Origin: Sisyra terminalis
Lineage: Eukaryota > Arthropoda > Insecta > Neuroptera > Sisyridae
Direction: 5' to 3'
DNA length: 64,000 nt
Assembly: GCA_958496175.1 (NCBI GenBank)
Contig: OY292276.1
Location: 62,881,080-62,945,079 of the forward strand
In this document: one piece after another, positions 10,816-23,687 of the stretch
Position numbering within the stretch: the first letter of the stretch is position 1
Layout: each line of letters opens with the position of its first letter
Translations under genes and position numbers: made by a program
Notes under the pieces: model-generated
What the model saw: the letters and a program-made list of their open reading frames with translations, nothing else
What the model was told of the DNA's origin: nothing
Database searches by the model: none

Positions 10816-11973
10816 GGACCATTTGAACTCTTAAATAGCGATCTACATATAATAACTAATATCAATAATTTACTGATTATTTGGTTTCAATGTAAACCAG
10901 AAAAATCGACATTGTAATTGAATTGGATTAAATCTAATGTGAACAATCCATTAGCAACCTGTAGGTACTGACCTCATATTCCTATCGATAATTTATTTAA
11001 AAAAAAAAAGCAATAAGAAAGTTTCTTTAATTCAATTCGGTTAGTGCAATACTTTAGTTATTCAGCGTTAAGAATTTAAAAAGCTTCCAACAAATAGTTT
11101 TACATTAAATAAAAATTATTTAAAATAATAATTAAGAGAACATTTTTCACCGAATTCAATTAAGAAGAGCCAATGTAATCTCACCTTCATTTAAAAACTA
11201 CTTGTCGTAGGTACTATCTTCTATCAATCCATACAACTTATTTTGAAAATAATTACGAGAGAGTACTTATTTGAGCCTTTAATTAAAATCCCAAACAAAT
11301 TCCTAATCAAGAATCAGTTGAATTAGCCGATGCAATTGCTTTAATAACTAAGGAAATTTAATTGATTTTTCCTTTTTCAAGTTGAATTTTAATTCTATTG
11401 AATTATGTATATAGTGCAGAAGTTAACAATATCGTTTGCAGTGTAAATCTAGGAAATGTTTATGAGATATTTTTTAAAGGCTTAATAAAATCTTAAAAAT
11501 GTTTTGATACTTGATAATAAATTTAAATAAACCATTGTGACGTTATCCTGAATATTAAAATGAATTCTTTTAAGAAAAAGATGCAATGATGTTGCCTTAA
11601 TAGTTTGATGAATACTTAAATTTCTATCAGTGGCTTAAATATTAAAGTATTTTTAGATATTTATCTATATGCAGCAAGTGCACAGAATGTAGTATAACAT
11701 AAACAATTTGTTAAATTTGTGTGCTTATGAAAATTAAATATTTTAGCAATTAAAAAAAATGATGTCTACAATAATTTTCTTTGTTACTTATGAAATTTAC
11801 AAAATCAATTTTAAAATCAACTATACCTACAAACTTTTCACACTTCATCACAATAACGACACAATAGTTTAATTATAAATCAAGTGACGGGTACAATTAA
11901 TTTGTACAAACCAGTAGAAGAAATTTAAATTTCTGCCGTTGAAATCGTCGTCGATCGGCGCCACTCCAAGCCC
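10816..11973. other. AT-rich stretch, nothing recognised
   Basis: Very AT-rich with many short A or T runs and no splice pair, repeat or frame worth naming, apart from the GC-rich patch just before the TATA sequence. Copies: 27292-28449 and 52928-54085. Confidence 0.6.
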
Positions 11974-12195
11974 TATATAAATGGGGAGAAAATATACATC
12001 TTTTATTTTACATTTACACTTAGTGTAGCATATATCTATGGATATTATATCAATATTTATGCATCAATATCATTCTTCTATTATTAGCTGCGCTTGCAAT
12101 ATATATATATGGGAATAGTTGATCTTCATAATCTCGATGACAATTGATTTGTTTTCGTTGAATAAATTAAAATCATCTAAAAAAAAAAAAAAAAA
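11974..12195 (+). other. Possible short Pol II transcription unit (TATA to poly(A))
   Basis: A GC-rich patch (CGTCGTCGATCGGCGCCACTCC, 11946-11967) is followed by TATATAA at 11974-11980 and GGGGAG. About 180 bp downstream lies AATAAA (12161-12166), then 12 bp and a run of 17 A (12179-12195). This looks like a compact promoter-to-poly(A) cassette, or a retroposed short transcript or solo LTR fragment with its A tail. I could not find a convincing target-site duplication or Pol III A/B boxes. One frame without ATG reads INIILLLLAALA before a stop, which resembles a signal peptide but lacks a start codon. Confidence 0.3.
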
Positions 12196-12589
12196 CTTAA
12201 ATTAATTTCACCACTTACTTAACAAATATTAATTAATCCTATTTGAAGTAATGTATGATATTGTTATGCTAAATCACCTAAACGATGATAACACAGTAGG
12301 TGGTCTTACAACTGTTGTAAATCCAATTGGAATGAATTTACAACGATACACCACGAGAGGTATACGGGGTGATTACGTATGAGTATTTAAAGATAAATAT
12401 TCCGAATACAAAATGAATATTGTCTAGGTAAGCTATACTTATGCAATCGTTGATATTAACCAGAACCAATATAACATAGTGAATAATATCAACTTACTTG
12501 AATTATAAATGATTATCTAATCTCTGGATGCATTTCTCCTGCACAGCGTCATAGAAAGATTTTTACAATCCAAAGGTACGTTTTCCAAC
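12196..12589. other. AT-rich stretch, nothing recognised
   Basis: It has the imperfect inverted pair TTACAACTGTTGTAA at 12306-12320 and nothing else notable. Copies: 28670-29063 and 54308-54701. Confidence 0.5.
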
Positions 12590-12900
12590 TGATTTCTCAT
12601 AAACGCGCCATAAGTACCTACTTTGTGGATGTACGCCAAAATGTTTCTTTTATATTATAGATGAACTTTTTTTTCTTGTTCAACCTAAAAAAATAGTTTT
12701 AAATTTCCATTCTATTACATAGTATCATGTACCAGAAAACTTATTACCTCAAAAGCCTTTTGTCGTCAACTCTCTGCTTACTTTAAGCGTAATTATGGTT
12801 GTCTACGAGAAACTTAAATTGGAGAAAAACTTGAGTGATAGTTTTGCACATCCACATCCACATTATTACTTTCATTCCATGGGGGGAGCAAGATAGTAAA
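12590..12900 (-). pseudogene. Block C: third, most decayed relative
   Basis: On the minus strand it shares with blocks A and B the AATTGGGGAAAAACTTG-like segment (12815-12833), a GTAGACAAC segment near 12800 that matches the VDN of the SOCS-like tail, and a 63-nt intron bounded by GAGGTAATAAG at 12747 and TTTTTTTAG at 12685. The downstream exon keeps a fragment reading FWRTSTK followed at once by a stop. The SOCS-like core is largely missing, so a deletion probably removed it. It is recognisable only by comparison with A and B. Confidence 0.35.
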
Positions 12901-13429
12901 GTTGGGAACAGAAGCGTACGAAAAAAAGGAACAAATGGGAAGAGTGAAGACATCTTGAGATGTAAACTTCTGTTAATTCTTCTTCGCCATAATGAGTTCA
13001 GTTATCTGTATATTATTCTAATCCCCGTAGATGAACGAATAGTAAATTAACACTCTGACTTCCAATAAGCCTTAGGAGTCGACGTAGGTACTTCCAAATA
13101 TCTCTAAGAAATTATAAGAAATGACAATTTTTAATTTTACCGAAATTTATTAAAACTTATCGTTTACCTGTTTATACAATATTAACAATGCTGCTTTACA
13201 TTGACCAAAAACGTAGCAAGAAAAAATCCACGGGAAATTAAAAAATATGCAAACATATTAAACTGGGTACCTAGTTCCTATAAAGTCAGAGCATTGTCAG
13301 ATATTGTGAGTTGAAACTTATTTACATTTATTATCATACCTATTAGTTTATGTCATTGCCATCAAGTTCATCATTAATTTGAGAACACTGAAACTGCGTA
13401 CTTACACCAAACTGTCTAAGAAGTTGGCT
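12901..13429. other. Upstream flank of block C
   Basis: No clear similarity to the flanks of A and B beyond the first bases. A plus-strand 71-codon frame (12835-13050) overlaps block C and is rejected below. Copies: 29375-29903 and 55021-55549. Confidence 0.4.
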
Positions 13430-15150
13430 TTTTCTTTTCGGATACCACCAGGTTGATTTCCCCCTCTCTTTGCATTTATTCTCCGTATTACTCCGTACGT
13501 TTTAATTAGCTTCACAAAATAATCAAATAGTTGGTAAGACGTTTTCTAAATGACTCCACAAATCTGCACAGAAAAAGTACTTAATTTAGAATTATTATTA
13601 AATTTTGTTATAAAATATTAATCGAAGATCCCAATGACATATTTTACGGTTCAACGATAACTGCTTCCTTCAATTCCTAGATACATTGAATCTGCACAGA
13701 AAAAAGAATCATTAATTTATATATTTAAAACTTAAACTAAATTTTCTAAAGCTAAGCTTATAAAACTAATGATCTATCTACGTATATGTTATATATATAA
13801 GTTATTAACGAAAAAGATCTCACATAATATAATATAAACCCCAAATATAAAAATAATTTCATGTAGGTATTAGTATAAAATAATTTCAAGATAGAGAATA
13901 CGTTTTTAGAGTACTAGATAAGAGAAATAGGCTTTTAAGGGTAGGTAGGGCAGAGGTTTTGAATCTATAAAGTGAACATTTCGTGTTCGTATTATCGTTT
14001 TATAAATTTAATGATTGCAAAGGACTGAACGACGTGGGTCGCAGTTTTGAATCGACTATTTATCAATTGTAAGTTCAGCTATTGCACAAATGCATATATC
14101 TAAGCCAATATATAATATTAAATTTAGTATAATGTTACAAGTTGTTAATGTTATAAAACAACTTATAAAAATTGAAACCCAAACAAGAGGTATTAAATGT
14201 TTCTATCTAAATAATACCTAAGCCTAGTTTCAATTGATTTAAAGTAGTATTAGTTTCCCGTGAAATATTGGGGTCAAAAGAATAATAGAGATAAAGTATA
14301 ACTAAGCTATAGATAGGATTTGATAACGATGACTGGTATTAGGTAATAATAAGAAGCTTGATGGCTTGAATGGCTGAAGAAGAAGGAATTTCAATAGTTT
14401 CGTCATGTCTTGAATTGCTCATCTAATCAATTCTTCCGACTGCAATCATTCCAAGAGAATATCTGCAAAGAAAATAAAATTTAATTAAAGCAAAAAAATA
14501 AGGTTTTTAAATTCTTCATTTCTTGAGGGCCAACGTGCTAACACATCTCTTTGAATTCTTTCACATTGACAATCCATCGAATCTGCACAGACAAAACAAC
14601 ATTTAATCTCTTCAAATCAGTTGAATATAAAAACTTAAAATTAATAAAAAACTACGTAAAGACAATAACAATAAAGCTAAGATAATATTATAACTGAACT
14701 ATTTTGGATAGGTAGGCGGCGCTAAGCTAACAATATAAGAATTCCCATTGTTCTATTATTTTTTTTTAAAACATTCAAGGGGGAGAGGGTGGTTGTTTTG
14801 AATTAATTTTCATAACTTGGCGATTGGTATAGAGGTCGGCTCCATTATCAATTGTTCCGCAAAAATCTGTAACAGAAAAAAATAATCAAAAACTAAAGAC
14901 AATTTGGTTTCGTTTCTTCATTTCTTCAGATTTTCCCGTGACCATTGCATCTGCACAGAAAAAAAAAACACAATTAAAAAATGGAATTTGAATTTTTAAA
15001 ATAAAATCAAAATATAAAAATAAACATTCAGAAATAAAACATTTGATAAAAATACATATATCCAATAGAAATACAAGTAAATCTAAGAATTGTTTCCCCA
15101 AAAAAATAATACAATAAAAATTGAAATAACTAGAAGAGAACATAAGATTG
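13430..15150 (-). other. Array of repeated splice acceptors (microexon-like modules)
   Basis: On the minus strand, acceptor-like strings of the type TTTTTCTGTGCAG|ATT recur six times. Their intron ends are at 14951, 14867, 14583, 14463, 13692 and 13564. They fall into three pairs with gaps of 84, 120 and 128 bp, and the DNA after each pair is similar (AT-rich, AAAACTTAAA or AAAATAAAATC), so a two-acceptor module has been tandemly triplicated. The pieces after the acceptors have short open frames, for example IFAEQLIMEPTSIPIAK after 14867 and FVESFRKRLTNYLIIL-stop after 13564. Donors are weak (GTTATC, GTGAAA, GTACGG), so exon ends are unsure. Probably remnants of a gene with many very small exons; product unknown. 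Confidence 0.4.
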
Positions 15151-15608
15151 GTCTCATGTCACAGGTAGGTGTTTCAATCGAATAAAAAAAATATGATAAC
15201 GTATTGATATCTCTGATATAGGCTGTCAGGGTAAGGGATGTTAGATATTATTTAGACTAAATAGGGTCTTAATTATCTAAATCCACAGCATGGGCTGTAG
15301 ATTTGATTTAATTTTTACAAATTGTATGATTAGTGTATATTTGGTTTCAAATATTCAATCGTTTCACAATTCTACAACGACAAATGTATTTAGAACTTAA
15401 TAGTGTAGAGTAGCAGTAATATATAATATAATCCTTCGATGGAATAATAAAGTCAGCAATCAATCGGTAGCATCTTAATGTATTGATAGTAAATTTCACT
15501 CCATGGCTCTCAGCGATAGTTCAGTTCAAAATTCATGTCAATTGAGGAACTCTTAATTATTTGAGATTGATTCCATTCATCATTATGATCATTAATATTG
15601 CTATTTCC
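15151..15608. other. Unit end, nothing recognised
   Basis: AT-rich, with no frames, repeats or motifs that I can support. It joins the next unit without a gap or any visible junction sequence. Copies: 31625-32082 and 57263-57720. Confidence 0.6.
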
Positions 15609-16788
15609 AAAGATCTTATTGATTATTACATATTATGTGTTCCATACATATCCACTCTCCATCCTCATTGAACAGAAATGCACCAAATCTGAAAGAAACT
15701 GGTTTTATAATGTTACCAAATCGAAATTTAGATTTGAAGGAAATATTGGTATTCCAGAGATATGATTACACAATCATCTTCTTTAAAAGTTTAGTACAAA
15801 TATCTGAAAATTCCTATGAAAGTCGTAACTGTTGAAAAATTGCCAAAATAAACACATCTCTTACTATCATATTTGAATACCCTATTGTTATTCCATGTTA
15901 AATTTATTGACTCTAAAAACTGATTGTTGTAACGTTCACATTAATTCCAATCTATTGTTGTGTTCTTTAAAACTTGCTAACTGCCCTATACTCTAATACA
16001 AAGTAATCAGATAATTTGAAAACAGGAAAAATAATAGTCCAAATAGAACATGCATATCTAACCTGTGCAATTCGTCAACCCATTTTCTGCTATAATTTGT
16101 CGATAAAAGTTGAATATAACAATGTCCAGTATTCCACAAATACACAAACTATATTTAAACATAATAGTTGGTAATTTTTATAATAAAAAACTTACTATGT
16201 ACCACTAAAATAAATACATGAAGTTACTTAAGTAAAAACGAGTCAAAATCACCAATATGTCTGCTGTTGAAAACAATTCTTTTTTTGTTTTCAAACAACA
16301 ATTGTTACATATATGATTTAATTATTTTTTTCAAATACGAATTAACAAAAAACTTGGCGAAAATCAAATGTTCAATTAATAAAATGAATTTTAAAACACA
16401 ATTTTTCTATTTCTATAAGAAAAATTTAAAGAAAAACGAGTTTTTCAGTAAAAAAATTGTTTGTTGAAAAAAGTCGGTAATGTAGTTACCAGAATTTCAT
16501 AAGAAGCTGATTCAAATATTCCTATTGTGATATATTCCTATTGACTTGGGTTACATAATTTGATTGAAACTATAACTATTATTAAATCTATATGGATACT
16601 GTAAGTTTTATAGTAACTGTAAATAAATTTAAAATTAATTTTCCCCTAGCCTATAATAGAACGCGTATGCCTATCGTATAACTTTCACGAAATACTATCG
16701 TCTTCCTATATACAATATCCATGATTAATGATGTTTTACTTATGTGAAAAAAACGATAAACTATGGTTGAGTTGAGTTTGAATAATAC

Positions 16789-16903
16789 CTATGCTTTGCA
16801 AATGTACTGCTTTAGAGCAGTTTTTGGTGTCGAATGCATATCTTTCACACCAGTCCAAAAATCTTCAAATGAAATCTCCATTCGCGGAAAGAATCAAGGA
16901 ACA
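16789..16903 (-). CDS. Possible small exon or 30-codon ORF, unit 2 copy
   Basis: Copy of the 1181-1295 feature with the same acceptor, ATG and stop. Conservation here reflects recent unit duplication and does not by itself support coding. Confidence 0.2.
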
Positions 16904-17443
16904 CTAAAAGAAAAAAATAACATTTGAGATTGATTGCATGAATTCAATCTTATAAGCCTTATGAAGAAACGATCAACTAATAATGTTTATAGATAAAATA
17001 ATAAAAATATATTATAACAAGAAGCTAGAATTTATAGCAGAAAAGAGGACAGTTGAAATTGTAATAAAATATTTAGTCATAAAAATTTTAAATTTTTAAT
17101 CATATTATGCCGCATTAATCTTTTTTCCGTCTAGCATATATTAGGTACATTTTACCGAACTGTTCAGATAAATACAGATGAACTAATAATTTTTCACGAT
17201 TAATTCTTTGTAACATAAACTACATACAATAATAAAATTATCCATATCAACCAGTAGGTACCTACTAATGTAAATTAGTAAATAATTTCAACTTACATAC
17301 TTGAATATTGTCTCCTTATTGTTAATGAAATGACTTTCTAAGTACTACTGAATGCACTTTTTCTGATTTTTCCTGTAGATACTACTGCGGTGTTGCATGT
17401 AACTGGTTACTTAAACGGTGTCCAACGTTATTCTGACATTCAT

Positions 17444-18212
17444 TAGAATTCATTACTTCGGTCTATACCTTCGACCAATAGTTGAGTTCTAATTTTCTGA
17501 ATCCATGTACCTATCCTGTATTCCAAGATTCGTTCGAAAAGCGTTTTCACTACAGGCCATTTTTTTGTGGATGTACACCAAAACTTAGCATTTATACGTA
17601 AAGAGTTTTTGTCTTTCATTTCCAACTAACTAAAACAAATATTTTTTTAATATTGTAATCTACTGTTACTATGTTCCAAAGGTTTTCATACTTACTTACC
17701 ACAAACAAAAGCTGATTGCCTTTAGACATCTATCATTTAACTTTGATGCAGTTGCCTCCAGGGGACTTGAAGTGAAGTAAAACTTGAAGTAATCTCACAA
17801 AATCTTGGTCAATTTTTTACATCTTACTGTCGTAGGTAGTAGTAGTATCATTAATTTCATCTTAGGACTCCAAAAAAAAGGCGAGGACAGCAACGTGCAA
17901 AAGCAAGAACCGAAGAAGGTTGGTCGTATGAAAGCTGGTCCAGTTTTAATCGTAACGAATTCGGTTTGTTGTCCAATAGATACAGCAGTTTCTTGATGGC
18001 ATCGCATGCATGGCCGTTTCCAAGGAACTCGAATTGGGGAAAAACTTGGGAACATTGTTCACTATCCTCCTGCATTTCCGCATTATTACTTTCGACCCAT
18101 GTCTTGGATTAGTACTTGAGGATAGTAGTTTGTAGAACTTCGTTGGTACCAAATCTTCATCATCTGATCCGTGCAGTAATATGAACCTGGTAACTAAACA
18201 AAGAGTCAATAT
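17444..18212 (-). pseudogene. Block A copy, unit 2
   Basis: Same exon-intron-exon remnant and same frameshift as 1836-2604; the intron is 17630-17699. It differs from unit 1 by T instead of A at 17805, a variant shared with unit 4. Confidence 0.4.
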
Positions 18213-19703
18213 TCCTGATTCCAGTACGGTACCTACCTACTACCAAATGGTTCCATTATTGAAATTATTGGAATTATTTAAAATAACTTTTCAATGTTGA
18301 CGTCAAACATAAGGGGCAATATTTCATAAACCCTAAGATTAAGTCAATAAAACATACATTGATATTGTTCGAATATCTAATATATTAAGTTTAATAACTA
18401 TACCACATGCAAAACCAATAAGTAGCACTTATTTGTGTTCCATTGTTACCTATTTTGGGAAATTTCAATACCAATTTCGGAAATATAATAATGCAATCGA
18501 TTAAATCTAATCAAACAATGACAATTAACAACAAAATTTTAAGGGAACAATTAAGAGAAAATTACTTTTTACTTATGCATGAAAAACCAACCTCAATACA
18601 GTACAGTGCAATTTTTATCGATCGACAATTTGAAAAATTTACGTACAGTTTTCCATTTTCATATTCTAATGGATGCACCAAACACTCAACTATCATTATG
18701 CATATTAATTTCTTTATAAATTGGGAAATTTAATTAATAATGCACAAAATTCATTGCAACTTGGTCGACCAAAACAACAGGTGATTTATAGTTGTTTATG
18801 TTCATTATAAGTACGCATGTCAAACTCAAAAGTGTGGTTATTTTCAAATTTTCATTTTTGCTAAAGGAAGTGATTTGAGTTTAATAATTAAAGAATAACG
18901 TTATTTTATTACAACGAACGTTGGTTTAATTTAATATTTCTTATTATTTTATGGAACGAATTACACTTAGTAATGTATAGAATAGAGTTACTGGATAGAT
19001 ATAAAGTAATAAAGTCAACTTTTATTTTCTAACGTGTGTAGATGATATCGTACGTATGTATGCGTATTAATAGTAAAATAAGTAGATGAGATCGATGAGA
19101 TGCAAGTATGAGAGAGAAATGAATAGTATCATAAACCTTTCCAACATTTACCTCCCAACATTCCCCTTATTCCCGACGACTCCTTGAATAATTCTAACGG
19201 TAAAAATAAAAGATTATCATTGCACAACGAATTGTCAGTTTTCTCTTACAAAAATAATATTATTTACAATCCCATGTAAGTATTAGTTTATTTTACAATT
19301 ATTGCAATTTTCAAAATAGTTATTGATCGTAGAAATAGTTGCAATTGCTGCATTCATTTGGTGAATCGTATTTGAACATTGGAGATTCCTTCCCATGTGT
19401 TGTTTCTAAGCCAAAAAGTTTTTAGGTTCAATTAAAGGCGATTTCCGATCTATTAGGTTGATTTAGAAGAAATGAGAAGTAAGTTTTGTAGGTATGTAGT
19501 TGGTTTACTAGCTTATAAGTTTTTTTTAATGAACCACTACTAATTAATCATAGGAATGTAGGTATATTTAGTTGTTGTTGTTGTTGTTGTTTTAAGATTC
19601 ACTTGAAACATGGACATGAAAAAGAGTAAATGAATTGGAAGATTGGAAATATATGGTACCTATCCACCTAGATACCAGCTCATGGACTGCGTAAAGTTGA
19701 GGG

Positions 19704-22700
19704 AATATATGAATTTTAGATAATATTCGATGCATTAAAACCAAATATGTAATTAGAATTTTGATTAAACATCAACTTGTCGAGTAATTAGCGTTTTTAG
19801 GCCACTTTCATAAGCCTACATACGGCTTTCATTGTTTGAATTTTGAGAACTTTTGCGAACCGATATTACCGCTGCCTGACAACAAAACGCTGAACTATTT
19901 TGGAAGCCACGCCCACTTGTATGTAGAACTGGTTTGTGTCTTGGATAAGTGCTAGATACAAACCAAAGTGGGCGTGGCTTTCAAAATAGTTCAGCGTTTT
20001 GTCGTCAGGTTTGAAGAAGGGGGTCTGTCATTATCGTCATTTAAGGTCAAACATTTCAGACATTTAAGGATGATTTTCTTTATGCCATGTAATGATTGGG
20101 ATATCAAATGAAAGCTAATTAATTACTCTATTGATTTATATAAAAAAACAGCCAATATGTCTAAACGATGACATTGAAATTTGATTTTCCGTCAGCGACT
20201 ACTTCCCTTTCTGACATTTAAGGGTGGTTTGCCCCCCTTAATATATTGAACCCGATTATGATTGGGATATCTATTGAAAGATAATGAATTACTCTATCGA
20301 TTGACATCAAAAAAATTACCAATATCTCCAAGCAAGTACTTAGAAAATTGACTTTCCCATATCGACCCTTGGCCTTTATAAAATGTAACTTAAATCATGT
20401 GATTTCGCGTAAAAAGTAATTAAAAACATTATTCTTATATAAAATTGATGGATTACAGCTAAATTTGACACTTAAATGTTGATTAAAGGTCTACTTTTCG
20501 AGAAATAAGCGTCTAAAGGGGGTCTGTCATTATCTTCATTTAGAGCCAAAAATATCTTTATTTCTTCTCTCCTATCGCTATCAATCGATCGATTATTAGT
20601 AAATTATACAAAATATAACATTTCTTCCACTCGAGCATCATTTAAAATTGTATTTTTAACCTATTTTATATGCATGTTTAGCGGATGTCAAAGTTGTTTA
20701 TGTTTCGCTCTATAGGCAACCCGGTGAGCATCAAAAAAACAAAATTCGACGATTTGCCCTTTTTGAACATGCCAATATTCAGTACTCTAACTCAAATTTC
20801 GGACATTTCAGGATGATTTTCTGTATGCCATGTAATGATTGGGATATCAAATGAAAGCTAATTGATTACTCTATTGATTTATCAAAAAAAACAACCAATA
20901 TATCCATACAATTACTTTAAAAATTGATTTTCCCTAGGCGACTACATCCCTTTCTGACATTTCAGGGTGGTTTGCCCCCCTTAATATATTGATTCCGATT
21001 ATGATTGGGATATCAAATGAAAGCTATTGAATTATTCTATCGATTGATATAAAAAAATTACCAATATCTTCAAGCAACTACTGAGAAAATTGACTTTCCC
21101 ATATCGACCCTTGGCCTTTATAAAATGTAACTTAAATCATGTGATTTCGCGTAAAAAGTAATTAAAAATATTATTCTTATATAAAATTGATGGTTTACAG
21201 CTAAATTTGACACTTAAATGTTGATTAAAGGTCTACTTTTCGAGAAATAAGCGTCTAAAGGGGGTCTGTCATTATCTTCATTTAGGGCCAAAAATATCTT
21301 TATTTCTTCTCTCCTATCGCTATCAATCGATCGATTATTAGTAAATTATACAAAATATAACATTTCTTCCACTCGAGCATCATTTAAAATTGTATTTTTA
21401 ACCTATTTTATATGCATGTTTAGCGGATGTCAAAGTTGTTTATGTTTCGCTCTATAGGCAACCCGGTGAGCATCAAAAAAACAAAATTCGACGATTTGCC
21501 CTTTTTGAACATGCCAATATTCAGTACTCTAACTCAAATTTCGGACATTTCAGGATGATTTTCTGTATGCCATGTAATGATTGGGATATCAAATGAAAGC
21601 TAATTGATTACTCTATTGATTTATCAAAAAAAACAACCAATATATCCATACAATTACTTTAAAAATTGATTTTCCCTAGGCGACTACTACCCTTTCAGAC
21701 ATTAAAAGGTGCTTTGCCCCTCTTTTTTCATTGAATTCGATTATGACTGGCATATCAATGGAAAGCTAATGAGTTACTCTATCGAATAATATCAAAAAAT
21801 TACCAATATCTCCAAACAATTACTTTGAAAATGGATTTTTCCTTATCGACTCTTTAGGCCCATTTAAATGCTAATTTCTCGAAAAGTAGACCTTTAATCA
21901 ACATTTAAGTGTCAAATTTAGCTGTAAACCATCGATTTTATATAAGTGTAATGTTTTTAATTACTTTTTACGCGAAATCACATGATTTAAGTAACATTTT
22001 ATAAAGGTTGAAAGTCGATTTAGGAAAATCAGTTTTCTAAGTAATTGCTTGGAGATATTGGTAATTTTTTGATGTCAATCGATAGAGTAAGTCATTATCT
22101 TTCAATAGATATCCCAATCATAATCGAATTCAATATATTAAGGGGGGCAAACCACCCTTAAATGTTAGAAAGGGATGTAGTTGCTGACGGAAAAGCAAAT
22201 TTCAATGTCATCGTTTAGACATATTGGTTGTTTTTTTTGATAAATCAATAGAGTAATCAATTAGCTTTCATTTGGTATCCCAATCATTACATGACATAAA
22301 GAAAATCATCCTTAAATGTCTGAAATTTGAGTTAGAGTACTGAATATTGGCATGTTCAAAAAGGGCAAATCGTCGAATTTTGTTTTTTTGATGCTCACCG
22401 GGTTGCCTATAGAGCGAAACATAAACAACTTTGACATCCGCTAAACATGCAAATCAAATTGGTTGAAAATACAATTTTAAATGATGTTCGAGTGGAAAAA
22501 ATGTTATATTTTGTATCATTTACTAATAATCGATCGGTTTATAACGATAGAAGGGAAGAAATAAAGATATTTTTGATCCTAAATGAAGATAATGACATAC
22601 CCCTTCAAACCTGACAACAAAACGCTGAACTATTTTGAAAGCCACGCCCACTTTGCCACTATGTAGAACCGGATAGAAATGGATCTTGGATAATTGTAAT

Positions 22701-22966
22701 TAGTGGACATTAAATTAATGAAAATACCATTTAAAACGATCGATTCATGCTTAAATTGTGTTAACTTGCATCGATAAGCTTCACTTTATCGATTTAAATC
22801 GATATTACAATCGTAAAGTAATGCTCCGAGTGAAATGGAGTTCCTTAACCTCTTATTTTAGCATACAAACAAAACGCTAATTTCTCGAAAAGTGAACGTT
22901 TAATTGAAATTCTAAGTTCATTTTCGGTTTTAATGCATCGGATATTATCTAAAAATCATACATTTA
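19704..22966. mobile_element. Fold-back element, longest copy
   Basis: Same termini as 4093-6495. The 742-bp module boundary occurs at 20509 and 21251. A third partial module then leads into a hairpin centre near 21710-21870 (CCCATTTAAATGCTAATTTC region), absent from unit 1, after which the arm returns inverted. The right outer arm keeps GGATATTATCT, which pairs better with the left arm than the GGATTTTATCT of unit 1. Coding capacity is nil. Confidence 0.75.
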
Positions 22967-23443
22967 CTTAATTTACATTGGCAAGTATTGATTTTTATCT
23001 GCGGGTGTTTGCTCGTATGTATATCAACATGGGCAGTTTTAAAAATTGTTGTTTGTAACTTTGAACTAAACAAATAAATAGACAAATATAACAAAATATG
23101 AATAATTTATTTAAATAATTCAACAAGTTGTATGGATCCAGTAGTAGATATCGGTAGATCTCCCGTTCTCAATAAAGTTCATTAGATGGGCTTATTGGTA
23201 GTCATTTTTCCGGTGGTTGTTGTTGTTCTTGTTGGTTTTGGCACTAGTGTTGCTTGCTTCTTCATTCAATATAAATATCTAGTAGATATAAATATTTCTT
23301 GCTTTGCTCCTCCTTATTTCTTTATTGCCTTTATTTGATTCTTGAGCCAGACACCTTGCTTATTATATATAGCTATTCGGAGAATAAATTCTTGATGACT
23401 TTGCTTATGATGATTCTGCAACGTTCGCTTAACTATTATTTAC

Positions 23444-23687
23444 TTCCACTTTTGCGGAAAGGGGCGCTTCAAATCCAATAAATCACCTGAAAAATAAAAT
23501 TACATGAATAAGAAAAGAACATTCTCTTCTTCGTAATCTTTAACATGGTTTCCAATAGATAGATATATTGATGGAGATAAATTGGAGATCAGAATCTGCT
23601 GGACGGTCCTTTTTCAGCGATTAGGTATTTGCCGTGCTGCGGACGCGAACTCTTGTCCACGAGCTGTTCCAGCAGGTCGATGATTGC
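23444..23687 (-). pseudogene. Gene E exons, unit 2 copy
   Basis: Same exon pieces as 6971-7214 (open frame 23687-23589, microexon 23486-23444). Confidence 0.35.

Larger units (their letters stand above)
1..15608. repeat. Macro-repeat unit 1 (15.6 kb)
   Basis: The string beginning AAAGATCTTATTGATTATTA at position 1 recurs at 15609, 32083 and 57721, and the sequence after it is the same apart from scattered differences. The phase chosen for the unit is arbitrary: it simply starts where the window starts. This unit lacks the 9.9 kb block found in unit 3. Its fold-back element has two copies of a 742-bp module boundary (4898 and 5640) and a rearranged right arm. Order: small ORF, block A, fold-back element, gene E exons, block B, an internal duplication, TATA/poly(A) segment, block C, microexon array. 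Confidence 0.95.

Noticed and set aside
11974..12195. tRNA-derived SINE
   Set aside because: No A box or B box is visible; a TATA box points to Pol II.
12835..13050. 71-codon plus-strand frame
   Set aside because: Starts at a TTG; its first part is antisense to block C, and there is no supporting signal.
14886..15143. 85-codon minus-strand frame, rich in Phe, Leu, Ile and Cys, that looks like a membrane protein
   Set aside because: It reads through the presumed intron poly-T tract and across an acceptor. Hydrophobicity comes from T-rich DNA. A 15-bp deletion in unit 3 keeps the frame but only by chance of length.
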